A DNA stretch of 64,000 nt from the NCBI GenBank assembly GCA_026225055.1, contig JAMFSA010000029.1, positions 1-64,000 on the forward strand, in the 5' to 3' direction. This document shows, piece by piece, positions 16,351 through 24,566 of this stretch; position 1 is the stretch's first letter, and every line of letters starts with the position of its first letter. The translations under genes and the position numbers were made by a program. The DNA is from Mucilaginibacter xinganensis (GTDB lineage: Bacteria; Bacteroidota; Bacteroidia; Sphingobacteriales; Sphingobacteriaceae). Below the pieces are notes generated by a model. It worked only from the letters and a program-made list of their open reading frames with translations, was not told the DNA's origin and ran no database searches.

Positions 16351-17373
16351 ATGAAATACAATTTTTTAGGGAACACCGGCCTGGTGGTATCTGAACTATG
16401 CTTTGGTACCATGACTTTCGGCGGCAAGGGTTATTGGGAAGCCATAGGCAAAATCCAACAACAGGAAGTAAATGAACTAATGCAGGTTGTTGTAGACTCC
16501 GGCATTAACTTTATTGATACCGCCAACGTTTATTCATTCGGTGAATCAGAGAAATTACTTGGTCAATCTATAAAAGACCTTGGCTTGCACCGTAACAACC
16601 TGGTTATAGCTACCAAAGTACGCGGCCGCATGGGTGAAGGGGAAAATAATGTTGGCTTATCACGCTATCATATCTTTAATTCGGTTGATGAAAGCCTGCA
16701 GCGCTTACAGTTGGATCATATCGATATTTTATATGTTCACGGCTTCGACCCAAAAACTCCTATTGAGGAAACCATGCGCGCGTTAAACGATATTGTATTA
16801 ACAGGCAAAGTACGCTACGTAGCTATTTGTAACTGGCCTGCCTGGGTGGTAATGAAAGCGCAAGGCATTTGCCAGCTGAACGGCTGGAATAAGTTTGTAG
16901 GTATGCAATATTTTTACTCCTTAGCCGGGCGTGATATTGAGCGTGAAATATTGCCATTAGCAGCCGATCAAAATTTGGCGATGATGCCGTGGAGCCCGCT
17001 GGCGGGTGGCTTCCTGTCCGGAAAATTTACCCGTGATAAAGATAAAACAGGCAACTCAAGGCGCGATACATTCGATTTCCCTCCCATCAATAAAGATAAA
17101 ACCTTTGATATTCTTGATGTCATCAGCGAGATCGGCAAGCAGCACAATGTATCAACCGCGGCAATTGCGCTTGCATGGGTAAGGCAGCAAAAAGGCGTAA
17201 CCAGCACTATTATTGGTGCTAAAAACATCGAGCAACTAAACGACAACATCAAGTCGACCGAGGTTACTTTAACGGAAGATGATCTTAAAAAGATTGATGA
17301 AGTAAGTGCCTTGCCAAAAGAGTATCCGGGATGGATGGTTGAAAGGCAATCTGGCGATAGGGAATTGAAATAA
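16351..17373 (+). CDS. Aldo/keto reductase
   Basis: An NADPH-dependent (beta/alpha)8-barrel reductase of 340 residues. The catalytic tetrad is visible: Asp and Tyr in FIDTANVYSFGESE, Lys in VIATKVRGRMG, His in ILYVHGFDP. The cofactor-binding part has MPWSPLAGGFLSGK and TSTIIGAKNIEQL. The sequence type resembles the YdhF/Tas/AKR11-like group acting on small aldehydes, but the substrate is not determined. It stands alone on the plus strand and is followed by a composite palindromic repeat and a terminator. Confidence 0.9.
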   Translation: MKYNFLGNTGLVVSELCFGTMTFGGKGYWEAIGKIQQQEVNELMQVVVDSGINFIDTANVYSFGESEKLLGQSIKDLGLHRNNLVIATKVRGRMGEGENNVGLSRYHIFNSVDESLQRLQLDHIDILYVHGFDPKTPIEETMRALNDIVLTGKVRYVAICNWPAWVVMKAQGICQLNGWNKFVGMQYFYSLAGRDIEREILPLAADQNLAMMPWSPLAGGFLSGKFTRDKDKTGNSRRDTFDFPPINKDKTFDILDVISEIGKQHNVSTAAIALAWVRQQKGVTSTIIGAKNIEQLNDNIKSTEVTLTEDDLKKIDEVSALPKEYPGWMVERQSGDRELK

Positions 17374-17393
17374 GTAGAAAGTTAATTTGACCA

Positions 17394-17542
17394 CCCTCTT
17401 TATCGCTTGCGATAGAGAGGGTGATCGAGTGAAACGAAGACCGGGTGAGTCGGCTATGCGAGCGATTATGAACGCGCTCCGTTTGACTCACCTCGACTAC
17501 GCTTCGCTGGTCGATCCTCTCTCCGCTGTGCGGAAAGAGGAT
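17394..17542. repeat. Composite palindromic repeat of about 150 bp
   Basis: Two strong hairpins flank a partly complementary middle. Hairpin 1: 17394-17406 with 17409-17421 (core CTTTATCGC/GCGATAGAG, one wobble pair). Hairpin 2: 17514-17526 with 17530-17542 (core TCCGC/GCGGA, one mismatch). In the middle GGTGAGTC (17444-17451) pairs with GACTCACC (17485-17492). The base composition is richer in GC than the flanks. The layout looks like a non-coding mobile repeat rather than a gene. Confidence 0.7.
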
Positions 17543-17553
17543 GAAAACAACAA

Positions 17554-17581
17554 AAAGCCTCCGGTTTTCACCAGAGGTTTT
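17554..17581 (+). terminator. Terminator after the composite repeat
   Basis: AAAGCCTC (17554-17561) pairs with GAGGTTTT (17574-17581) with one G-U pair and a 12-nt loop. A T-rich tail follows. The remaining gap to 17804 shows no gene; TATCTTTC near 17747-17754 is a near match to a -7 box. Confidence 0.6.
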
Positions 17582-17804
17582 CTTATTTAACATTTTCCCC
17601 TGCAATATTAATTTCTAACTATCGTTTTGTGATAAACTGTATAAAACGAGGCATTTAAGGGACGGGAAACAGTAAACAGTTTTGATCTTTTTCAACCATT
17701 AGCCGTTAATAAATGTTAAATACCCGAACCATTGTTTTACAGTTTTATCTTTCTTGTAGCTACCGCTCCGGTGCTATATCCCTCACTTATTTACCTGTTC
17801 CACT

Positions 17805-18482
17805 ATGCAATTAAATACGCTTAAAGTTGATAGTGTGCAACTGGAATTTGGCGACCGCAAAATATTGCAAGATGTGTGGCTTTCATGTACGCAGGGCGAG
17901 GTTGTAGGTTTATTAGGCAGAAATGGATCCGGTAAATCATCACTGTTAAGGATAATTTTTGGCACACTCAATCCCGCATATAAATACGTAAGTATTAATG
18001 ATCAATTTATTAAAAAAGGTTACCATCACCAACAAATAGCTTATTTACCACAGCACAATTATCTGCCTAATGGCATAAAGATTAGTCAACTGGCTAAGAT
18101 GATGATTGATCATAAACTTTGGGATGAGTTTACCAGCTACCATGTATATAAAGATCACCATCATAAAACGGTAAACCAGTTATCAGGCGGCGAATTAAGG
18201 CAACTGGAAACCCTTATGATACTTTATAATAAAGCTGATTTTATTTTACTGGATGAGCCCTTCACCCATATTTCGCCTATACAAGCAGATTACTTCAAAG
18301 CGGCTATCCGCAGCTGCGGAAAAACAAAAGGCATTATACTTACCGACCATCAATATTATAACATATTGGAGGTAAGCGACCGGATAATATTACTGCATAA
18401 CGGTGCCACAAAACATATAACCAATGATAATGAGCTTGTTACTTACAACTACCTAAATAAACTGCCGAATAATGCCTTTTAA
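17805..18482 (+). CDS. Orphan ABC transporter ATP-binding protein
   Basis: A 225-residue ATPase subunit. It has Walker A GRNGSGKSS (about residues 38-46), the signature LSGGELRQLE, Walker B ADFILLDEPFTH and the H-loop LTDHQYY. A Q-loop lies in AYLPQHNYLP. No permease or binding protein is adjacent: upstream is a repeat, and downstream is an aspartic protease-like gene. LptB is similar in size, and the H-loop LTDH also fits LptB-like proteins, but the identity is open. Confidence 0.85.
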   Translation: MQLNTLKVDSVQLEFGDRKILQDVWLSCTQGEVVGLLGRNGSGKSSLLRIIFGTLNPAYKYVSINDQFIKKGYHHQQIAYLPQHNYLPNGIKISQLAKMMIDHKLWDEFTSYHVYKDHHHKTVNQLSGGELRQLETLMILYNKADFILLDEPFTHISPIQADYFKAAIRSCGKTKGIILTDHQYYNILEVSDRIILLHNGATKHITNDNELVTYNYLNKLPNNAF

Positions 18483-18531
18483 TGTAACTAATATCGCGTT
18501 CATCTTGTCTTATTGACATATATACAACCTA

Positions 18532-19512
18532 ATGCGCAAACTCTTACCCTATATGCTTACTTTATTGGTGCTTTCACTGGCACTTAGGGGTAAATGCGCG
18601 GGTAATGCAACCATTGGCGGTGTGAGTTTTAAACATACTTTTATTGATATAGACCCCGCTCCCTACGGAGATTTTAAAACACTTATCGTCCCTATAAAAA
18701 GGTCAGGAAACCTGATCATAGTGGAAGCCCAGGTCGATTCACTCGAAGGTAACTTTGTGTTTGATACAGGGGCTCCGTACCTGGTTTTGAATGCTACTTA
18801 TTTTAGAGATGCGCCGCAAATAAACGAACAGCATGCGGCAGGCATAAACGGCGAAGCAGGCACAACTTTTACAACCGTAGTTCACAACTTTACTATACTC
18901 GACCTGCATTACAGCAGGCTTACCGCCGATGTTACTGACCTGTCAGGTATTGAAAACGGTCGCGGCATAAAGATTCTGGGCTTGTTGGGAACACGTTTAT
19001 TCTCAAAGCTTGCAGTTACTGTCGACCTGCAAAATAACCTGCTTTATATTCACAAGCTTGATGATGACGGCAATATTCCTGCTGAAGAAGAAATATTTCA
19101 TAACCCCGTTTTAAAGACTCCATTCAAGTTTTTGGATGATATTATATTTTTAAAAGGCAGTATTAATGACAAAGGTATGTGGTTTGTTTTTGATAGCGGA
19201 GCTGAAACTAACCTATTGGATTACGGCAAATCAAAAAAGATCATAAAAAATATGCAGATCCTTAACAGGTCGAAACTAATTGGCGTTGGAGGTTCAAGTT
19301 TTGAGGTTTTATATGCACGGTTTGATAAACTAACTGTTGGCGATCAGGATTTTATGCATAACCGCATACTGATAACTAACCTTGAAAAAATGGGCAAAGC
19401 CTATGACCACACCATTGACGGGATACTGGGCTACGACTTTTTTGTAAGAGGCGTATTCAGTATCAATTTCGTTAAAAAGGAATTTGAAATGTACATTTAC
19501 AACAACCAATAA
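18532..19512 (+). CDS. Secreted retropepsin-like aspartic protease, two-domain
   Basis: A 326-residue exported protein with a signal peptide (MRKLLPYMLTLLVLSLALRG) and two retropepsin-like halves. The first active-site triad is DTG (78-80, in NFVFDTGAPYLVLN) and the second is DSG (221-223, in WFVFDSGAETNLLD). Each half has a later hydrophobic-Gly motif (ILGLLGTRLF and GILGYDFF). The tandem arrangement would form one active site intramolecularly, as in pepsin-type enzymes. The next gene starts 1 bp after its stop codon, so the pair is an operon. Targets are unknown. Confidence 0.8.
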   Translation: MRKLLPYMLTLLVLSLALRGKCAGNATIGGVSFKHTFIDIDPAPYGDFKTLIVPIKRSGNLIIVEAQVDSLEGNFVFDTGAPYLVLNATYFRDAPQINEQHAAGINGEAGTTFTTVVHNFTILDLHYSRLTADVTDLSGIENGRGIKILGLLGTRLFSKLAVTVDLQNNLLYIHKLDDDGNIPAEEEIFHNPVLKTPFKFLDDIIFLKGSINDKGMWFVFDSGAETNLLDYGKSKKIIKNMQILNRSKLIGVGGSSFEVLYARFDKLTVGDQDFMHNRILITNLEKMGKAYDHTIDGILGYDFFVRGVFSINFVKKEFEMYIYNNQ

Positions 19513-19513
19513 T

Positions 19514-20947
19514 ATGAAACGGTGCTGGCCTTATATATTCACATTGATGTTGCTGTTAAGCGGCATGGTGAATGCTATTGCCCAAAGCCGTAACAATCTC
19601 ATAGCCGGTAAAGGCAAAATTATATTGCTTATTGATCTTCATTCATCTCCTGCTGAGCTTGATAGCATATTTAAAAAAGCAGCTATTGCAGGCGTTGATA
19701 AACGCGCATTTTTGGCTGGCGATTACTCGGCGATCATAAAAGATGGCTGGGTAATGGCGAAAAAACAAAATAACGTAGTGCAGTTTAACCGCTCACTTAC
19801 AGATATGAAAGGCAATCCGCAGGAAAACCCCTACATCATCACTGCAAGTGTTATAAAAACTAACCCAAGACCGGGTTATCTTGACGCGGTATATGGCGTA
19901 AATAATTTTGCAGTTGCTACGGTTACTGAAGCATCATCAGGCTTTACCCGGTTCTTTTTACCGGGTAATTTAAACGCCAGAAGAGTATTTTTATCAGGAA
20001 GTTTTAATGACTGGAGTACATTGAGGGGTGCAATGACAAAGACTCCGCAAGGCTGGATCATTGACCTGAAACTAAAACCCGGTGCTTATGAATATAAATA
20101 TATTGTTGACAGTCGCTGGATGACCGATCCTTATAATGTTTTGAAGATGAATGACGGAGCGGGGAATACAAACTCGGTTTATTACAAGTGCAATTATACT
20201 TTCAAACTAAAAAGTTTCCTGAGTGCGAATAGTGTCATTTTATCAGGCAGTTTTAATAACTGGAATGCGACTGAACTACAAATGCAGAAAAATGAAGGTG
20301 AATGGGAAATACCCGTTTATTTATGTGAGGGCACCCATGAATACCGTTTTAAAGTAGATGGTAAATGGATGACCGACCCCGCTAACCCCGATAAACATGT
20401 TGATGAAGATGGAAATATCAGTTCGGTTTTAAATATTGGCGAAACAATAAGTTTTAAACTCAATGGCTATCCAAATGCCAAAAATGTATTTGTAGCCGGT
20501 GATTTTACCAATTGGAAACCCAACAAGATCCGTCTTAATAAATCAGGTGATTTATGGGTGGCTACGGTTAAGTTTTCTGCAGGTAATTACAGCTATAAGT
20601 TTGTTGTGGATGGCCAATGGATATTAGATCCGCTTAATCAGAACCACACCGTGGTTGATGGCGAAACCAATTGCTTTTTAGCGGTAAGTCCTACCCATAT
20701 TTTTAAGTTAAAAGGCTATGATAATGCAAAGGTTATACATCTCTCAGGAAGTTTTAACGACTGGAACCAAAACAGCTATACTTTAGCGCATAACGGCAAT
20801 GAATGGAGCATCAGCATGCGGCTTAAACCCGGTAAATACTTATACAAATTTATTGTTGATGGTAACTGGATTATTGATCCCGGCAACAAACAATGGGAAC
20901 AGAATCAATATGGTACCGGGAATTCGGTTTTGTGGATAGAGCCATAG
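19514..20947 (+). CDS. Exported protein with four tandem glycogen-binding (CBM48/AMPK-like) domains
   Basis: The start at 19514 (MKRCWPYIFTLMLLLSG) gives 477 residues with a signal peptide. After an N-terminal region of about 140 residues, four similar units of about 84 residues begin near residues 143, 228, 312 and 395. Each has the core SGSFNDWN or AGDFTNW, followed by a G-x-Y-x-Y-K-F/Y-x-V-D-G-x-W motif and a DP-N turn. This is the AMPK/CBM48-like fold that binds alpha-glucans. No catalytic domain is visible, so it may present glucan or bind cell-surface polysaccharide. It is co-transcribed with the retropepsin-like gene. Confidence 0.82.
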   Translation: MKRCWPYIFTLMLLLSGMVNAIAQSRNNLIAGKGKIILLIDLHSSPAELDSIFKKAAIAGVDKRAFLAGDYSAIIKDGWVMAKKQNNVVQFNRSLTDMKGNPQENPYIITASVIKTNPRPGYLDAVYGVNNFAVATVTEASSGFTRFFLPGNLNARRVFLSGSFNDWSTLRGAMTKTPQGWIIDLKLKPGAYEYKYIVDSRWMTDPYNVLKMNDGAGNTNSVYYKCNYTFKLKSFLSANSVILSGSFNNWNATELQMQKNEGEWEIPVYLCEGTHEYRFKVDGKWMTDPANPDKHVDEDGNISSVLNIGETISFKLNGYPNAKNVFVAGDFTNWKPNKIRLNKSGDLWVATVKFSAGNYSYKFVVDGQWILDPLNQNHTVVDGETNCFLAVSPTHIFKLKGYDNAKVIHLSGSFNDWNQNSYTLAHNGNEWSISMRLKPGKYLYKFIVDGNWIIDPGNKQWEQNQYGTGNSVLWIEP

Positions 20948-20992
20948 TTAACCCCTAACAAAAAATTAACAATCAATATTTAACTTATTTGC

Positions 20993-20999
20993 TATTTTG
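20993..20999 (+). promoter_or_regulatory. Degenerate -7 box close to an MFS start
   Basis: TATTTTG (one T short of TAnnTTTG) ends five bases before the ATG at 21005. It fits the near-leaderless pattern seen at argS and at the genes starting at 23529 and 46431. Confidence 0.35.
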
Positions 21000-21004
21000 C
21001 GGGC

Positions 21005-22225
21005 ATGAATAAACCTGTACCTGAAAAGCGTAAGGCTGCTTTAGGATTTATTTTTGCCACACTTTTAATTGATGTAATGGGTTTAGGTATTATTATACCT
21101 GTTATACCCAAACTGATAGAACACTTAATTCACGGTAATTTAAGTGAGGCATCGGGCTATGCTTTATGGCTTACCGCCGCTTATGCGGGTATGCAGTTTT
21201 TGTTTTCTCCACTGATTGGTAACCTTAGCGATAGGTTTGGCCGCAGGCCCGTATTGCTTTTTTCTTTATTAGGATTTAGTGTAGATTATATGTTCTCGGC
21301 CTTTGCACCAACAATAGCCTGGCTGTTTGTGGGCCGTATTGTTGCGGGTATTACCGGTGCCAGTTTTACAACAGGCTCGGCTTACATTGCCGATATCAGC
21401 ACCCCCGAAAACCGTGCAGCAAATTTTGGTATGGTTGGAGTGGCCTTTGGTTTAGGGTTTATAATAGGTCCGGTAATTGGCGGTGTCTTGGGTAAATATG
21501 ATATTCATTACCCGTTTATTGCCGCAGCGGTACTGGCATTGCTAAACGCCACCTACGGCTATTTCATTCTCCCGGAATCATTGGATCTTGCACACAGGCG
21601 CCCTTTCGAAATAAAGAAAGCTAACCCTGTAAGCACATTAATAAAACTGAGCAAATACAAATCGGTTATCGGTTTGGCAGTATCCTTGTTCCTGGTGTAT
21701 TTTGCCGCGCAAGCCGTACAATGCGCATGGACTTTTTATACTATGGATAAATTCAGCTGGAATGAAGCCATGGTTGGTTACTCGCTTGGCGCGGTGGGCT
21801 TATTTGTAGCTTTGGTACAAGGCGGATTGATCAGGATCATCATTCCAAAACTTGGGCAAGAACGAAGCATCTGGATAGGTTTGTTGCTATATGCCATCGG
21901 GCTGGCCTTGTTTGCTTTTGCAAGTAAAGGCTGGATGATGTTCGCTTTTTTGGTTCCATACTGTCTTGGCGGTATAGCGGGCCCTGCTTTGCAGGGATAT
22001 ATGAGCGCCAGTGTACCCGCCAATGAGCAAGGCGAACTGCAGGGAGGTTTAACCAGCCTGATGAGTTTAAGTTCAATTTTGGGGCCGATGGTTATGCTGG
22101 GGTCATTCCATTATTTTACGCAGCCTAACCCCTATTTCCAGTTTCCAGGAGCGCCGTTTGTAATAGGTGCTGCAATGATGCTTTTGAGTGCTATATTAGC
22201 TGTACGAAGCTTTAAAAGAAATTAA
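21005..22225 (+). CDS. MFS transporter, TCR/Tet family (copy 1)
   Basis: A 12-helix major facilitator of 406 residues. The MFS motif A appears as [14 protein letters not shown], and motif C-like [10 protein letters not shown] follows in helix 5. The N-terminal [21 protein letters not shown] is typical of the TCR/Tet group (drug or sugar-phosphate exporters). The gene is followed 49 bp later by a close paralogue with the same architecture. The substrate is not determined; no resistance context is present. Confidence 0.88.
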   Translation: MNKPVPEKRKAALGFIFATLLIDVMGLGIIIPVIPKLIEHLIHGNLSEASGYALWLTAAYAGMQFLFSPLIGNLSDRFGRRPVLLFSLLGFSVDYMFSAFAPTIAWLFVGRIVAGITGASFTTGSAYIADISTPENRAANFGMVGVAFGLGFIIGPVIGGVLGKYDIHYPFIAAAVLALLNATYGYFILPESLDLAHRRPFEIKKANPVSTLIKLSKYKSVIGLAVSLFLVYFAAQAVQCAWTFYTMDKFSWNEAMVGYSLGAVGLFVALVQGGLIRIIIPKLGQERSIWIGLLLYAIGLALFAFASKGWMMFAFLVPYCLGGIAGPALQGYMSASVPANEQGELQGGLTSLMSLSSILGPMVMLGSFHYFTQPNPYFQFPGAPFVIGAAMMLLSAILAVRSFKRN

Positions 22226-22274
22226 AACCACCTCCATTTAAAACAAATCCCCTTTAATTATTATTTTCTATCGG

Positions 22275-23510
22275 ATGGATCAGGAACCCAAAGTTAAAAC
22301 CTCAGCCGCGTTACGCTTTATATTTGTCACCATATTTATTGATGTGATGGGTTTGGCTATCATCATTCCGGTGATCCCAAATCTGTTAAAGCAACTGGGA
22401 AATGTAGATTATTCAGTAGCTTCTGAACTCAACGGCTGGCTTACTTTCACCTATGCCAGCATGCAGATATTGTTCTCGCCTATAATGGGTAACCTCAGCG
22501 ACAGGTTTGGCAGGCGGCCAATTCTACTAATATCATTATTGGGCTTTTGTGTTGATTATACCTTCATGGCCTTTGCACCAACCATATTTTGGCTGTTTGT
22601 GGGGCGAACAATTGCAGGCATAACGGGCGCAACTATGTCCACTGCCACAGCATACATTGCCGATATAAGCACCGGCGATAAAAGAGCGGCTAACTTTGGT
22701 ATTGTTGGCGCGGCATCGGGCCTGGGCTTTATAATAGGTGTTTCGGGCGGGGCTTTTTTGGGTGATATCAATATCAAATTCCCATTTATGGTGGCTGCGG
22801 GTGCAGCTTTGTTTAATGCACTTTATGGGTATTTTGTGTTGCCGGAATCGTTAGATAAAGAACATCGCCGCAAATTTGAGTGGAAACGTGCCAACCCCAT
22901 AGGCTCATTTATGCAGCTCACTAAATATAAGGCGCTTGCCGGACTGGCACTTGCATTTACATTGGTTTATATAGCGCAAAAAGCAGTTGAATATCAAATG
23001 CCTTTTTACGTTTATGAAAAATTCCAATGGACGATGAGAAGTGTGGGTTGCCTCGGGCTCTTTATTGGCTTTTTACTGATATGTATACAGGGTTGGCTTA
23101 TTCGATACCTTATCCCTAAATGGGGATTAAAGAAGAACATTATATTAGGTTTAATATCCTACGGAGTGGGATTAACGCTCATCGCATTCGCTGGCCAGGG
23201 CTGGCAGGTTTATATTTTCATGGTGCCTTATTGCTTTGGAGGCATATCGGGCCCGGCATTGCAGGGCTTTATAACCAGTAAATTTGGGGCAAGTGAGCAA
23301 GGTGAGCTACAAGGCGGATTGTCATTACTTTCGAGTATAAGCCTGGTGGTTGGCCCCCTTGTAATGGGTTATAGCTTCAAATTTTTTACCCATAAAGATT
23401 CTGCATTATATTTCCCCGGCTCACCTTATATACTTGGGGCATTGCTAATACTAATTAGTGTTTTATTGGTTGTTAGGAGCTTTAAAAAAGATGTTACTTT
23501 AACAACATAA
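22275..23510 (+). CDS. MFS transporter, TCR/Tet family (copy 2)
   Basis: A 411-residue paralogue of the preceding gene. Both share DVMGLx[18 protein letters not shown], VGRxx[13 protein letters not shown] and PYCxGGIxGPALQG at the same positions, so they arose by tandem duplication and then diverged. Copy 2 has an insertion-free GVSGGAFLGDINIKFPF in place of [18 protein letters not shown] gene for a membrane-bound LuxR-type regulator follows 18 bp later, so regulation of the exporters by it is plausible but not proven. Confidence 0.88.
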   Translation: MDQEPKVKTSAALRFIFVTIFIDVMGLAIIIPVIPNLLKQLGNVDYSVASELNGWLTFTYASMQILFSPIMGNLSDRFGRRPILLISLLGFCVDYTFMAFAPTIFWLFVGRTIAGITGATMSTATAYIADISTGDKRAANFGIVGAASGLGFIIGVSGGAFLGDINIKFPFMVAAGAALFNALYGYFVLPESLDKEHRRKFEWKRANPIGSFMQLTKYKALAGLALAFTLVYIAQKAVEYQMPFYVYEKFQWTMRSVGCLGLFIGFLLICIQGWLIRYLIPKWGLKKNIILGLISYGVGLTLIAFAGQGWQVYIFMVPYCFGGISGPALQGFITSKFGASEQGELQGGLSLLSSISLVVGPLVMGYSFKFFTHKDSALYFPGSPYILGALLILISVLLVVRSFKKDVTLTT

Positions 23511-23523
23511 TTTCATAAGTTTG
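23494..23523 (+). promoter_or_regulatory. Promoter of the LuxR-type gene, possibly leaderless
   Basis: TAAGTTTG (23516-23523) matches TAnnTTTG exactly; TTA (23494-23496) lies 19 bp upstream. The box ends five bases before the ATG at 23529. The promoter lies partly in the end of the second MFS gene. Confidence 0.45.
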
Positions 23524-23528
23524 ATTTA

Positions 23529-23954
23529 ATGAAACAACTGATCATTAATTTTGAGTTACTGATTATTGGTATACTGGCATTGCTTTTACTTGCCAGAATA
23601 GATCATTTTTATAGTTCCTCAACTGATAATATATGGACAGTTGTTTTTACCCTGGCATTTATTACAACAAGCGTTATATTAATAAAAAGAGCAGTAAAAA
23701 AACGTTCATCCATGTTTAGGCCAAGGCCATTGCTAATAAACCATGATCAAATGGAAAAAGCTGGTATCAGCGATCGTGAGGGCCAGATATTATTGCTGAT
23801 TGATGAAGGGTTTAATGACGAGCAAATAGCAGGCAAGCTATTTATTGCAGAAAGCACGGTTAAAAGGCACCTAACACGCGTATCCAAAAAACTCCATGCA
23901 AATTGCCGTACCGAAACGGTTAAAAGGGCTAAGGAAATGTCTATTCTTTTATAA
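23529..23954 (+). CDS. LuxR-type regulator with N-terminal membrane anchor
   Basis: A 141-residue protein with two predicted helices spanning the membrane (about residues 7-23 and 32-50). A basic linker follows, and then a GerE/LuxR helix-turn-helix at about residues 75-135 (ISDREGQILLLIDEGFNDEQIAGKL, broken here for length; then STVKRHLTRVSKKL). No receiver or sensor domain is present. A membrane-tethered DNA-binding protein of this size could sense membrane state. It is adjacent to two MFS exporters and convergent with DUF502 (12 bp apart). Confidence 0.82.
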   Translation: MKQLIINFELLIIGILALLLLARIDHFYSSSTDNIWTVVFTLAFITTSVILIKRAVKKRSSMFRPRPLLINHDQMEKAGISDREGQILLLIDEGFNDEQIAGKLFIAESTVKRHLTRVSKKLHANCRTETVKRAKEMSILL

Positions 23955-23966
23955 TCAGCTTGACTC

Positions 23967-24560
23967 CTAATCCAAGCCACTAACACCGCCCGAGATCACA
24001 AACTTCATTACTTCAGCAGCACTTTTGTCTATTGGATGCACTTTATCTGCCGAAATAATTGCAACATGCCCCGCAAAAGAATAAGAGTAAGGAAAATATA
24101 CAGCAACCTCACCCGGTAAGTTCAGCGCAGCCATATCTTTCTTTACCAGGAACCCGATCTTTTTTAAGCCAAATTCATTTACATCAACCAGTACAGGTTC
24201 ATTAAATTTCTTTTCTTCACCCACAAAAGCCTCTGTCAAATCTTTTATTGATGAGTACAGGAATTTGAATAATGGCAAACGATTAAGCCAGCGGTTAAAC
24301 CATTGTTTTATAGGTTCGGTTACCACGTTGGTAACCAATACACCGGCTACTAAAATTATCAGTATTACGTTAACTATACCCAAGCCGGGTATATAAATAG
24401 GTTTACCCTTACTATCTTCAATAAAAATACTGCTCAGGTTCAGGGCACTATCAATTTTTGCTACAGCCCAATAAATCAGGAAAATAGCTACGCCAAGCGG
24501 CACTACAATCAGCAGGCCTTTTACAAAATAATTAAGTAATGCTTTGGCAACTCTTCTCAT
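23967..24560 (-). CDS. DUF502 family membrane protein
   Basis: A 197-residue protein with two transmembrane helices near the N-terminus (LLIVVPLGVAIFLIYWAV and IVNVILIILVAGVLVTNVV) and a soluble C-terminal domain with PLFKFLYSSIKDLTEAF, typical of DUF502. Function is unknown. In plants a related protein is involved in signalling at the membrane. It is encoded 6 bp after the MurF-Alr gene on the same strand, so a cell-envelope link is possible. Confidence 0.83.
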   Translation of the reverse strand: MRRVAKALLNYFVKGLLIVVPLGVAIFLIYWAVAKIDSALNLSSIFIEDSKGKPIYIPGLGIVNVILIILVAGVLVTNVVTEPIKQWFNRWLNRLPLFKFLYSSIKDLTEAFVGEEKKFNEPVLVDVNEFGLKKIGFLVKKDMAALNLPGEVAVYFPYSYSFAGHVAIISADKVHPIDKSAAEVMKFVISGGVSGLD

Positions 24561-24566
24561 AAAATT

